A stretch of DNA of 64,000 nucleotides from UBA1413 sp037447215 (GTDB lineage Bacteria > Bacteroidota > Bacteroidia > Bacteroidales > Prolixibacteraceae), in assembly GCA_037447215.1 (NCBI GenBank), contig JBBIHB010000015.1, forward strand, positions 6,750 through 70,749, in the 5' to 3' direction. Every line of letters starts with the position of its first letter. Position 1 is the first letter of the stretch. Below are positions 9,292-17,747 of this stretch, piece by piece. The position numbers and the translations under genes are program-made. Below the pieces are notes generated by a model, which saw only the letters and a program-made list of their open reading frames with translations, did not search any database and was not told the origin of the DNA.

Positions 9292-9930
9292 TTATCTCAG
9301 AAATGGATTGTGCAATTTTTCGAATCCTATCGAGGTTTCAGGTCCGTGCCCCGAATATACCTTCGTTTCGTGTGGAAGTACCAGTAACTTTGCTGTAATC
9401 TGGCTGATCAGTTCCGAATGATTACCTCCTGGAAGATCAGTACGCCCTATACTCCCGTAAAACAATACATCGCCCGCTATAATAAAATTATCGGCTTGGG
9501 AATAAAACACAAGGTGACCTGGCGAATGTCCGGGAACATGGATGGTCAACAATTCGGAATTGCCAAACCGGATTAATTCATTTTCGCCGATAAAATAATC
9601 GGGCGGATTAATCGTCGGCATTGAAAATCCGAAAATAGAAGCCTGCTGGGCAGACCTTTCAATCAAAAAGCTATCCGCCTGGTGGCATCCAAACTTTAAA
9701 TGAAAAGTATTCCGGCAAAATTCAATCCCCATTAAATGATCAAAATGGCAGTGCGTATTGATAAGGGCAACGGGGTTCAATTTATTCGTTTTAATAAAAT
9801 CTGAAATTTCATCATACTCTTCCTCGTAGTAGAAACCTGCATCAATAATGATACAATCCCGTGTTTCATCGAATAATAAGTAACTGTTTTCCCTCAGGGG
9901 ATTAACAATAAACTTTCGGATATTTATCAT
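9292..9930 (-). CDS. MBL-fold metallo-hydrolase (glyoxalase II-like)
   Basis: A 212-residue metallo-beta-lactamase fold enzyme. The binuclear metal motif is NTHCHFDHLMG (HxHxDH) near residue 58. It is followed by IHVPGHSPGHLVFY with the third metal His, FIIAGDVLFYGSIGRTDLPGG with the bridging Asp, and a late YSGHGPET His. This pattern fits the hydroxyacylglutathione-hydrolase-like or persulfide-type branch, but substrate cannot be assigned; Bacteroidota often lack glutathione. It lies between pcm (upstream, 40 bp) and gcvP on the same strand and may be co-transcribed with them. Confidence 0.88.
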   Translation of the reverse strand: MINIRKFIVNPLRENSYLLFDETRDCIIIDAGFYYEEEYDEISDFIKTNKLNPVALINTHCHFDHLMGIEFCRNTFHLKFGCHQADSFLIERSAQQASIFGFSMPTINPPDYFIGENELIRFGNSELLTIHVPGHSPGHLVFYSQADNFIIAGDVLFYGSIGRTDLPGGNHSELISQITAKLLVLPHETKVYSGHGPETSIGFEKLHNPFLR

Positions 9931-9970
9931 GAATATAATTTTTTCTGAATAAAAACAACTATGGGCATGG

Positions 9971-10618
9971 TTAGTTTACCGTACCTTTTAACATGGGTAC
10001 AAAAACAAATACCCCATGCTTTTCGGTAACAAATTCGTCTTCACCAATCCGCATAATCAGCAACATTTCTTGTTGATCGCCGGCGCCAACCGGGATAACC
10101 ATTTTCCCCCCGATAACCAATTGCTGGCACAATTCATCCGGTACATAAGGTGCACCTGCCGTTACCAGAATCCGGTCGAAAGGGCCATAGGTAGGTAATC
10201 CCTTATAGCCATCGCCAAGAAAAAATGAAGGATTGTATCCCAGCTCGGGAAGCAATTGCTGGGCTTTAATGTATAACTCACGCTGCCTTTCAATGGTATA
10301 AACCTTAGCTTTCAGATGACAAAGCACAGCAGCCTGATACCCTGAACCTGTTCCCACTTCAAGAACTTTGCAAAAAGGGAAAACATCGAGCAACAAGGTT
10401 TGAAATGCAACAGTATAGGGTTGCGAAATAGTCTGTCCAGCTCCGATGGGAAATGCCTGATCGCGATATGCGAAATCCACAAACGAACTATCCATGAATA
10501 CATGACGTGGCACCGACGCTATTGCACCCAATACATTTACGTCACGAATTCCTTTAATTTTCAGAGCTTCTACCAATCGTATCCTCATTCCCTGATGCCG
10601 AGGTGTATCAATCTGCAT
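9971..10618 (-). CDS. pcm: Protein-L-isoaspartate O-methyltransferase
   Basis: Methylates isoaspartyl residues in damaged proteins with S-adenosylmethionine and so starts their repair. The SAM motif is LEVGTGSGYQAAVL. The family signature around RHVFMDSSFVDFAYRDQAFP and IGAGQTISQPYTVA, which recognises the substrate, is intact. I use ATG 10618 (215 residues); a TTG seven codons earlier (10639) also keeps the frame open. It is divergent from the Gfo/Idh-like gene at 10759 and sits upstream of the metallo-hydrolase on the same strand. Confidence 0.95.
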   Translation of the reverse strand: MQIDTPRHQGMRIRLVEALKIKGIRDVNVLGAIASVPRHVFMDSSFVDFAYRDQAFPIGAGQTISQPYTVAFQTLLLDVFPFCKVLEVGTGSGYQAAVLCHLKAKVYTIERQRELYIKAQQLLPELGYNPSFFLGDGYKGLPTYGPFDRILVTAGAPYVPDELCQQLVIGGKMVIPVGAGDQQEMLLIMRIGEDEFVTEKHGVFVFVPMLKGTVN

Positions 10619-10758
10619 CTTTGTTCTGGTTTGATGCAAATCTAATCTAAAAAGGCTTCAATTTAAATTTTTCCAGCCGATGGATATTAACATTTCAGGT
10701 TAATAAGTTCTTTCCGGAGATAAAATTACTGGCCAAAAATTGGTATATCTTTGCTGAT

Positions 10759-11631
10759 ATGGTTAAAGTTGGATACATCGGAAATATCGCTGAGTTACAG
10801 GTTTACGCACAACAAATCAGGAAAGAAAGCGGATTTGAAATTATTGGGAAATCTTCGGTTGGTATAGTTGATCATACGGCAGGAAGTTCAATATCGGTTC
10901 CTGAATATGTAAAATCTGTACTCATGGATACTGCTGATTTGATCATTATTAACAATTCTGAACTGGTTAGTTTCGATCTGATTAAGGAATCTATCAGAAA
11001 ATATAAGTACCTCTTTTTTACAGATTTTCCACAATTCTCAACTGCACAATGCCTTGAACTCAACAAACTTGTGAGCGAAGCAGGCAATATTGTTCAGATA
11101 AAAAATCAACTTCTTGATCACCACGCACTTTGCTGGATATCTGAAAACTGGCAAGAGCCTGCATACCTTAATTATTTTGAAGGAACATCAAATTTTTCAG
11201 CAAAAAGAAATCTGTTAATAAAAATACTGATGTTTGCTCATTCGCTGTTTAAAAACAGTCCGCAAAAAATCAGGGTAAGTGGCATAAACAGCCAAAAGAA
11301 AGGGTATTCATTTTTAAATATCAGGCTTGACTATTCATCCTATTCAGCCCTGAATTTTGAAATACTTGAACAATCTTCAAACGAAATAAAAGTCAAGTCA
11401 GTAATTCCAGGCAACTTTATTGAATCTGATAAATACAATCAAATGTATATCAATTATCAGAAATCCACTGACCTTCATTTCAAAAATGAAATCTCCGGTT
11501 TTCTTCAGAATATTAAATCGGGGAGTTTGGAATCAGGTGTTGGGTTAAATGCTTATCACCAGGTATTGAACACATACGAAGATGTGTTAAGAAAACTTTC
11601 GCTTTACGCACCGTGGTATATTTATTATTAA
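10759..11631 (+). CDS. Degenerate Gfo/Idh/MocA-like protein, probably non-catalytic
   Basis: A 290-residue protein that looks like a worn Gfo/Idh/MocA oxidoreductase. The start VKVGYIGNIAELQVYAQQI takes the place of the Rossmann GxGxxG strand-turn-helix but has lost most glycines. The segment FFTDFPQFSTAQCLELNKLV sits where the family has E-K-P followed by a helix, so the catalytic Lys is missing. It has no signal peptide. The gene lies 190 bp upstream of the polyprenyl sugar transferase on the same strand, so a role in exopolysaccharide assembly is possible. A TATCTTTG box at 10746-10753 lies right before the ATG and would give a nearly leaderless mRNA. Family assignment is tentative. Confidence 0.5.
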   Translation: MVKVGYIGNIAELQVYAQQIRKESGFEIIGKSSVGIVDHTAGSSISVPEYVKSVLMDTADLIIINNSELVSFDLIKESIRKYKYLFFTDFPQFSTAQCLELNKLVSEAGNIVQIKNQLLDHHALCWISENWQEPAYLNYFEGTSNFSAKRNLLIKILMFAHSLFKNSPQKIRVSGINSQKKGYSFLNIRLDYSSYSALNFEILEQSSNEIKVKSVIPGNFIESDKYNQMYINYQKSTDLHFKNEISGFLQNIKSGSLESGVGLNAYHQVLNTYEDVLRKLSLYAPWYIYY

Positions 11632-11820
11632 TAATTAACCTTAATTCTGTTATTCCCCTGCCATAATCTATACATTACTGTATAAAGTTACTTTTTTTGC
11701 AACCTGTTAATAAATATTGTACACGAAATGACAATAATGAAAAGAACAATTCGTTTTTCAGGTGCTGACAAAACCGTGGATAAATAAAAGATGGTGAATT
11801 GAGAAACTTAACCCATTTTT

Positions 11821-13236
11821 ATGAATAAAAAACAGCAGGTTGCCAGGTATGTGATTTTCGATTTTCTGGCTGCCGCAATAAGTTGGACACTTTTCTTTAT
11901 ATACCGGAAACAGGTAATTGAACCGGTAAAATTCGGTTATGATATTCCACTTGAATTCAGTACAAGGTATTTTCTTGGATTGGTAATTATTCCCGCTGGA
12001 TGGTTAATATTCTACTACATAACCGGCTATTACCGTAACATATACCGGAGATCGAGACTAATCGATCTTGGACAGACTGCACTGACTTCGATAATAGGAG
12101 TCACTGTAATTTTCTTTACACTGCTTCTCGACGATACAGTATATTCATACAAAAACTATTACCAATTATATTTCAACTTACTTGCCCTTCATTTTTCTTT
12201 TACTTACTTTTTCAGGCTCATCCTTACAACCCGGACCATCAACAGGATACACCAGCGCAAAATCGGTTTTAATACGCTCATCATCGGCAATAATGATAAA
12301 GCCCTGAAAATATTTAAAGAGATGAGCACCCAGCCGAGGCCGGCAGGCAACCGCTTTGTCGGGTTTATTAATATTGACGGGAATGGCAAATCTGATTTGG
12401 GCAAACACCTTACCGACCTTGGAACCATTGACGACCTTGAAAGGGTGCTTCAGGAGCAATCCATTGAAGAGGTAATTATTGCCCTCGAAACCGACCAACA
12501 TGAAGTGCTGAGCAGTATCCTTACCATTGTTGAAAATCTGGACATTATCATCTGGGGGATACCAGACCTTTACGACTTTCTAACCGGAATGGTTAAAAAC
12601 AATACCATATATAGTACACCTCTCATAAAAATTTCGAATGGATTGATGCCTGCCTGGCAGGAAAATGTAAAACGGTTATTGGATGTTTCGGCTTCAATTT
12701 TGGCCATTATCATTCTTTCACCGGTATATCTTGCCCTGGCAATCGGCATAAAAGCAACTTCAAAAGGTCCAATTATTTATAAGCAGGAACGAATCGGAAA
12801 ATTCGGGAAACCCTTTACTATTTATAAATTTAGGAGTATGGTTTGCGATTCGGAATTGAATGGCCCCGCGCTTTCGAGCAAATCAGACCCCAGGATTACA
12901 CCAATAGGTAAATTTATGAGGAAGACCCACCTGGATGAAATTCCGCAGTTCTATAATGTAATCAAGGGTGATATGTCATTGGTAGGCCCACGGCCGGAGC
13001 GGAAATATTACATAGATCAGATTGTAAAACATGCACCCCATTATACTTTACTTCATAAACTCAGGCCAGGTATAACTTCATGGGGACAGGTAAAATACGG
13101 ATACGCATCTAATGTTAAGGAAATGCTTGAAAGACTTCCCTACGATATGATTTACCTGAAAAATATTTCCCTTTACGTTGATTTCAAAATTCTCATCTAT
13201 ACTTTGATAAACATATTTCACGGAAAAGGGAAATAA
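11821..13236 (+). CDS. Undecaprenyl-phosphate sugar phosphotransferase (exopolysaccharide initiation)
   Basis: A 471-residue polyprenyl glycosylphosphotransferase that transfers a sugar-1-phosphate from a nucleotide sugar to undecaprenyl phosphate and so starts exopolysaccharide or O-antigen repeat synthesis. The N-terminal half has four or more membrane segments (about residues 8-28, 48-68, 85-105, 115-135), then a nucleotide-binding-like region (IGNNDKALKIF). The C-terminal catalytic domain begins with KRLLDVSASILAIIILSPVY and holds GKPFTIYKFRSM, THLDEIPQFYNVIKGDMSLV and GPRPE. This is the WcaJ/WbaP-like type; the sugar cannot be told. No other glycan genes follow, so this looks like a stand-alone initiator. 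Confidence 0.92.
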   Translation: MNKKQQVARYVIFDFLAAAISWTLFFIYRKQVIEPVKFGYDIPLEFSTRYFLGLVIIPAGWLIFYYITGYYRNIYRRSRLIDLGQTALTSIIGVTVIFFTLLLDDTVYSYKNYYQLYFNLLALHFSFTYFFRLILTTRTINRIHQRKIGFNTLIIGNNDKALKIFKEMSTQPRPAGNRFVGFINIDGNGKSDLGKHLTDLGTIDDLERVLQEQSIEEVIIALETDQHEVLSSILTIVENLDIIIWGIPDLYDFLTGMVKNNTIYSTPLIKISNGLMPAWQENVKRLLDVSASILAIIILSPVYLALAIGIKATSKGPIIYKQERIGKFGKPFTIYKFRSMVCDSELNGPALSSKSDPRITPIGKFMRKTHLDEIPQFYNVIKGDMSLVGPRPERKYYIDQIVKHAPHYTLLHKLRPGITSWGQVKYGYASNVKEMLERLPYDMIYLKNISLYVDFKILIYTLINIFHGKGK

Positions 13237-13287
13237 CACCCTTTCCAATTATCGCAATTTTCACTTCAAACTCCTAATGAAAAATTA

Positions 13288-13565
13288 ATGCAAATAAATA
13301 GATATAATACAACCGGAATAGCTGAAAATAAAAACTCTTTCATTACGATTTATCCAAACCCGGTTACCGACCGCGCGAATTTCAACTGATCTGAAAATAC
13401 TGATCGCATGATGCTTGAATTCTATCAGATATACAGCACGAGGATATGACAGAAAAGCATCACCCGGAATGAATCGATAACCACCGTTCAACTTGTAAGG
13501 GGATGTATATTACATGCTTACCGATAGCGATGATTTCATTTTTACAGGCAAAATGATTATACTAT
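13288..13565 (+). pseudogene. Relic of a type IX secretion C-terminal sorting domain
   Basis: No long open frame remains, but pieces read as a T9SS type A sorting domain. Frame 1 from ATG 13288 gives NSFITIYPNPVTDRANFN and then a stop; YPNPVTD is the standard start of this domain. Further on, a shifted frame gives ITTVQLVRGCILHAY and, after another shift, DSDDFIFTGKMII, which is how such domains usually end (G-x-Y-x-x-x, then TGK-[LM]-[IV]). The stops and shifts between these pieces indicate decay. The body of the exported protein is gone. It sits between the sugar transferase and a convergent membrane-protein gene. Confidence 0.5.
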
Positions 13566-13576
13566 TATTATGGTAT

Positions 13577-14062
13577 TCACATCAGTTTTTTATCGTTCCG
13601 GATTTTCCTGTCTCTTTTGCCTCCAATAATCCGCCCTGCAAGTAATCCTGTAATAAAAATTCCGGCAGCAAGCACATCCATATGTTCATATGGGAAAAAT
13701 AGAATTAATGGAAGTGCAAGTGCCAATCCTGCCAATAATCCATAAGTTGTAAACAAATAATTAAAATGATATGGCGGGTAAAAATGGTGAGCTTTTATCA
13801 TGTGGCGCGACAACCTGGCAATAAGGCGATCGAGATCACGACGGCATTGGCCGGGAACATTAATTGCCTCATTCAAATGCACAAGATTAGATTCAATGTC
13901 TTCTTTAAATGAAAGACATTGATGGCAAGTTTCAGCGAATTGTGAAACACGGGTGATGTTACGCCGCAACTCATCAATTCTGAAAAACCGTTGATCTTTA
14001 TCACGGATTCCGCTCAACGATATATCCATATTAGCCAGAATTTTTTCATTCCAATTTGTCAT
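13577..14062 (-). CDS. Small membrane protein with CxxC motif, unknown function
   Basis: A 161-residue protein I do not recognise. Residues 1-95 are soluble and helical with a Cys46-His-Gln-Cys49 pair and Cys73 (PGQCRRDLDRLI), which could bind a metal or form a disulfide. Two hydrophobic segments follow at about 103-123 and 127-148. The C-terminus is strongly basic (GGKRDRKIRNDKK). No signal peptide. It is on the minus strand, 92 bp upstream of the pnp terminator side and convergent with the sugar transferase. Codon use looks like that of its neighbours, and it is probably a real conserved Bacteroidota gene. Confidence 0.65.
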   Translation of the reverse strand: MTNWNEKILANMDISLSGIRDKDQRFFRIDELRRNITRVSQFAETCHQCLSFKEDIESNLVHLNEAINVPGQCRRDLDRLIARLSRHMIKAHHFYPPYHFNYLFTTYGLLAGLALALPLILFFPYEHMDVLAAGIFITGLLAGRIIGGKRDRKIRNDKKLM

Positions 14063-14101
14063 TGCGTTTATCTTTTCTTTTCCGAAAGATAAATAAAAAT
14101 A

Positions 14102-14125
14102 AAAAACCGCTTAATAGCGGTTTTT
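14102..14125 (-). terminator. Intrinsic terminator of pnp
   Basis: Perfect 9-bp stem AAAAACCGC / GCGGTTTTT with a 6-base loop, with the T run part of the stem on the minus strand. It lies 30 bp past the pnp stop. Confidence 0.85.
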
Positions 14126-14154
14126 CTAATTATCGATTAAAATGTAAATACAGA

Positions 14155-16452
14155 TCAATTTCTGAAACGGCGGTCGTCACGGCGATCGCGGTCGCCACCC
14201 CGGCGGTCGTCACGGCGATCCCCTCCCCTTCTGTCATCACGACGATGGTCAACTCCACGGCGATCATCATCCCTCCGCGGCGGACGGCTATCGCGCGTTT
14301 GCTCACGCTCAACATAACCTTCAGGTTTTGGGAGCAGAGCCCTACGCGATAATTTTAATTTACCGGTTTTTTCATCCACACCTATCAATTTCACCTCAAC
14401 CATGTCATTTTCTTTCAGAATTTCGGAAGCCGATTCAATCCGCTTCCAATCCAATTCCGAAACGTGAAGCAAACCTTCCTTGCCAGGAAGAATTTCGACA
14501 AATGCACCAAACGACACGATCGATTTCACTTTTCCGTTATAAACCTCGCCTACTTCAGGAAGCGCAACTATTGCTTTCACACGTGCTTTGGCAGCGTTTA
14601 GAATCTCGAGGTTGGGGCCAGAAATTTCAACAATTCCGTTGTTCTCATCTTCGGTAATGGCAATGGTTGCCCCTGTATCCGACTGTATGCCCTGGATGAT
14701 TTTACCACCTGGTCCAATAACAGCGCCTATCATATCTTTCGGAATCAGTATCACTTCAATACGGGGCACATTAGGTTTATACTCCGATCGCGGATTCGGT
14801 ATGGTTTCCACAATCTTCCCGAGGATGTGCATCCTTCCTTCTCGGGCTTGTTCGAGGGCTTCGGCCAGAATTTCATACGAAAGGCCATCAACTTTGATGT
14901 CCATTTGTGTTGCAGTGATACCTTTTTCGGTCCCGGTAACTTTGAAATCCATATCCCCAAGGTGGTCTTCATCACCAAGTATATCAGAAAGAACGGCATA
15001 CTTAACCGCCCCTTTATCGGTAATCAAACCCATAGCTATACCCGAAACCGGGCGTTTCATTTTTACGCCGGCATCGAGGAGCGACATGGTTCCGGCACAT
15101 ACAGTTGCCATTGATGAAGAACCGTTTGATTCAAGCACATCGGAAACAATGCGTACCACATAAGGCAAATCTTCAGGCAGCATTTTTTTGAGGGCACGAT
15201 GCGCCAGGTTTCCGTGGCCGATCTCACGACGGCTGGTTCCCCGCGGAATTCCAGGTTCGCCGGTACTGAAAGGTGGAAAATTATAATGGAGCAGGAACCT
15301 GTCGGTTCCTTGAACCGTGACAAGGTCGATAATTTTTTCGTCCATCTTGGTACCTAATGTAGTGGATGCAAGCGCCTGGGTTTCACCCCTTGTAAAAATT
15401 GCAGAACCGTGTGACCCGGGCAGATAATCCACTTCGCACCAAATATGCCTTATATCGCGCGTACCCCGTCCATCGAGCCTTATGCCTTCGTCGAGAACCA
15501 TGCGACGCATAGCCTCTTTTTCAACGTCGTGGTAATATTTTTTAATCAATTTTTCATGCAATTCGATATCGATTTCCTCATTGCCTGTATTTGCAGCTTT
15601 GTATTCTTCCATGTATGAATTTCGAAGGTTCTCGAATGCAGCCAACCTTTCGGCTTTGATGTTGATCCGCTGACGGACAATATCGTAAACCTTTTCGTAC
15701 AAATCGGCTGTTACCTTTTCCCGCAGGGCCTCATCATTGGTCTCGTGGCAATATGTGCGTTTAACCACACCAAGTTCGGCTGCAAGTTCTTCCTGCACTT
15801 TACAATGTTTCTTTATTTCTTCATGGGCAAATTTTATGGCTTCGAGCATTTCCGCTTCCGAAACTTCATTCATTTCGCCTTCAACCATCATTATGTTATC
15901 GTACGAAGCGCCTACAATCATATCGATATCGGCTTGTTTCACCTGCGAGGCGGTTGGATTAATGATTAATTCCCCATTAATGCGTGCTACCCTGACTTCG
16001 GAAATGGGAGTTTCGAAAGGAATATCCGATACTGCAATAGCTGCCGAAGCGGCCAAACCTGCCAAAGAATCGGGCATCGACTCAGAATCGGCAGAGATGA
16101 GGGAGATCATCATAGCCGTTTCGGCATGATAATCAGCTGGGAATAAGGGTCGTAATGCACGGTCAACAAGGCGTGCTACAAGAATTTCTTCGTCCGAAGG
16201 GCGTCCTTCGCGTTTCAGGAAACCTCCCGGGAAGCGGCCTGCAGCAGAAAATTTCTCGCGGTAATCTACAGAAAGGGGCATAAAATCAACATCTTCTTTA
16301 GCTTCTTTGGCCGAAACAACAGTGGCCAGAAGCATGGTGTTGCCCATTCTTACAACAACCGAACCATCGGCCTGTTTGGCAAGTTTCCCGGTTTCAATGG
16401 TTATAGTCCGGCCATCGGCAAGTTCAATTGTTTTTGTTACTACATTCATCAT
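14155..16452 (-). CDS. pnp: Polyribonucleotide nucleotidyltransferase (PNPase)
   Basis: 3'-5' phosphorolytic exoribonuclease of the RNA-decay machinery, 765 residues against about 700 for the core. It has two RNase PH domains, with FSTGEPGIPRGTSRREIGHG marking the catalytic second one. These are followed by a KH domain (IGAVIGPGGKIIQGI) and an S1 domain (VYNGKVKSIVSFGAFVEILP). The last 45 residues form a low-complexity Arg/Asp/Gly tail of repeated R-R-D-D-R-R-G-G-D units, not needed for the core fold. The matching DNA has an exact 20-bp direct repeat (14168-14187 and 14201-14220), 33 bp apart, which is 11 codons. Two adjacent ATG codons could serve as start. It follows rpsO after a terminator-like hairpin. 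Confidence 0.97.
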   Translation of the reverse strand: MMNVVTKTIELADGRTITIETGKLAKQADGSVVVRMGNTMLLATVVSAKEAKEDVDFMPLSVDYREKFSAAGRFPGGFLKREGRPSDEEILVARLVDRALRPLFPADYHAETAMMISLISADSESMPDSLAGLAASAAIAVSDIPFETPISEVRVARINGELIINPTASQVKQADIDMIVGASYDNIMMVEGEMNEVSEAEMLEAIKFAHEEIKKHCKVQEELAAELGVVKRTYCHETNDEALREKVTADLYEKVYDIVRQRINIKAERLAAFENLRNSYMEEYKAANTGNEEIDIELHEKLIKKYYHDVEKEAMRRMVLDEGIRLDGRGTRDIRHIWCEVDYLPGSHGSAIFTRGETQALASTTLGTKMDEKIIDLVTVQGTDRFLLHYNFPPFSTGEPGIPRGTSRREIGHGNLAHRALKKMLPEDLPYVVRIVSDVLESNGSSSMATVCAGTMSLLDAGVKMKRPVSGIAMGLITDKGAVKYAVLSDILGDEDHLGDMDFKVTGTEKGITATQMDIKVDGLSYEILAEALEQAREGRMHILGKIVETIPNPRSEYKPNVPRIEVILIPKDMIGAVIGPGGKIIQGIQSDTGATIAITEDENNGIVEISGPNLEILNAAKARVKAIVALPEVGEVYNGKVKSIVSFGAFVEILPGKEGLLHVSELDWKRIESASEILKENDMVEVKLIGVDEKTGKLKLSRRALLPKPEGYVEREQTRDSRPPRRDDDRRGVDHRRDDRRGGDRRDDRRGGDRDRRDDRRFRN

Positions 16453-16580
16453 AATTTTTTAATACGTTATTTATTCTTCATCATCTAACTCATAAGGGCT
16501 TAATAAGGTTTTACGGAATCCTGATTATTTTTTATTCACAGTTGCCGGTATTCCAATCCAGTTTGAAGAGTGCATTAAAA

Positions 16581-16611
16581 AGAAAAGGCAATCTTTTATG
16601 TTGCCTTTTCT
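16581..16611 (-). terminator. Intrinsic terminator between rpsO and pnp
   Basis: Perfect 11-bp stem AGAAAAGGCAA / TTGCCTTTTCT with a 9-base loop, 10 bp past the rpsO stop, with an A/T-rich flank giving a T run on the minus strand. It may be partial, because pnp follows on the same strand. Confidence 0.8.
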
Positions 16612-16621
16612 TTCTGTTTAT

Positions 16622-16891
16622 TTACTTACGCAGGTTGAGTTCAGCAATTATCGAACGGTAACGCTCAATATCCTTTTTCTTTATATAATCGAGAAGGTTA
16701 CGGCGTTTTCCAACCAGACGGATCAATGCCCGTCGTGTGCTGTGGTCCTTTTTGTTTTCCTTCAGGTGCTCGGTGAGGTGGTTAATACGGAAAGTAAACA
16801 GGGCAACCTGTCCTTCGGCGCTTCCTGTATCCTGTTCGTTCCTACCATGTTTTGTAAAAATCTCTTTTTTTACTTCTGTCGTTAAATACAT
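16622..16891 (-). CDS. rpsO: 30S ribosomal protein S15
   Basis: An 89-residue ribosomal protein that binds the central domain of 16S rRNA early in small-subunit assembly. The whole family pattern is present: GSAEGQVALFTFRINHLTEH, then DHSTRRALIRLVGKRRNLL, ending YRSIIAELNLRK. Length is normal. The rpsO-pnp order is the widely conserved bacterial arrangement. A 214-bp region upstream up to 17105 holds the divergent promoters; no leader structure was identified. Confidence 0.98.
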   Translation of the reverse strand: MYLTTEVKKEIFTKHGRNEQDTGSAEGQVALFTFRINHLTEHLKENKKDHSTRRALIRLVGKRRNLLDYIKKKDIERYRSIIAELNLRK

Positions 16892-17105
16892 CTTTTAAAA
16901 ATTAATTTGTTATACAATGTTTAAGCCGCAGCATCGCTTTCAATAACAACGGCTTAAAATTATTTTAAGAGGCACAAAAATATATATTTTTTCGGTATGT
17001 ACAATCTGTAGCTGTTTTGGCTGTAATAATTTAATTACAAATCAGATAAAACTTTAAACCGAAGAATGGATTTTTGTATTTTGGCACATAAAAAATTGCT
17101 GACTT

Positions 17106-17747
17106 ATGCCTAAAATATTCCTCATTGCCCTGCTTCTGATGTGCTCAACATTTGTAACATCAATAACCAAATGGCGCATGAATTTTACCACGGGCTTGAG
17201 TTATGTCCCCCCTGTTCCGCTTTGGGTTATGCAGGAAAATTTCAGAACCATAAATACATGGGCAAATTACGAAAGTGCGCCTTTGAAGTTGCCCCCATAC
17301 TATTCGGCACGGCCCGGATTTGAAAACGACCAGCGGGGATGGGAGTTGGAGATAAATCACCTGAAAGTTTACCTGAAAAACAAACCGTCCGAAATTGATC
17401 GTTTTTCCATATCACACGGGTACAATCAACTGACAGTAAATTTCCTGAACAAAGATGGAAGATTCAATTCAAAAACAGGTTTTGATGTGGTGGCTGCCCA
17501 TCCTGAGAATAGTGTGAGGGGAAAAAAACTCGATAAAAATGGTGGTTTTTTCAAAAATGGATATTATATCGCCGGCCCCGTGGTACAATATGGAGTATTT
17601 AAAGAAATTTCCGTTACTAAATACTTCTATTTGCTGGGTGAAATCCCCGTATCGGCAGCTTATGCCAGGGTGCCGGTTGTTAACGGTAAAGCACATGCAC
17701 CTGTCGTAGCGCTCCATCTACAAATAGGGCCCGGCTTCAGGCTTTAA
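17106..17747 (+). CDS. Probable outer-membrane beta-barrel protein, unknown function
   Basis: A 213-residue protein with a hydrophobic start (PKIFLIALLLMCSTFV) that looks like a signal peptide. The rest alternates short amphipathic strands with turns (WELEINHLKVYL, FSISHGYNQLTVNFL, NGYYIAGPVVQYGVF, FYLLGEIPVSAAYARVPV) and ends VALHLQIGPGFRL with a C-terminal aromatic/hydrophobic strand. This is the pattern of a small outer-membrane barrel. GFDVVAAHPENSVRGKKL may be an extracellular or periplasmic loop. I cannot assign a family with confidence. Its stop overlaps the stop of the convergent serine-hydrolase gene by 4 bases. Confidence 0.65.
   Translation: MPKIFLIALLLMCSTFVTSITKWRMNFTTGLSYVPPVPLWVMQENFRTINTWANYESAPLKLPPYYSARPGFENDQRGWELEINHLKVYLKNKPSEIDRFSISHGYNQLTVNFLNKDGRFNSKTGFDVVAAHPENSVRGKKLDKNGGFFKNGYYIAGPVVQYGVFKEISVTKYFYLLGEIPVSAAYARVPVVNGKAHAPVVALHLQIGPGFRL

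Noticed and set aside
14588..15163. Open frame of 191 codons antisense to pnp
   Set aside because: It lies wholly inside the well-supported pnp gene on the other strand, has no recognisable domain, and is rich in Ser/Pro as expected for a shadow frame.
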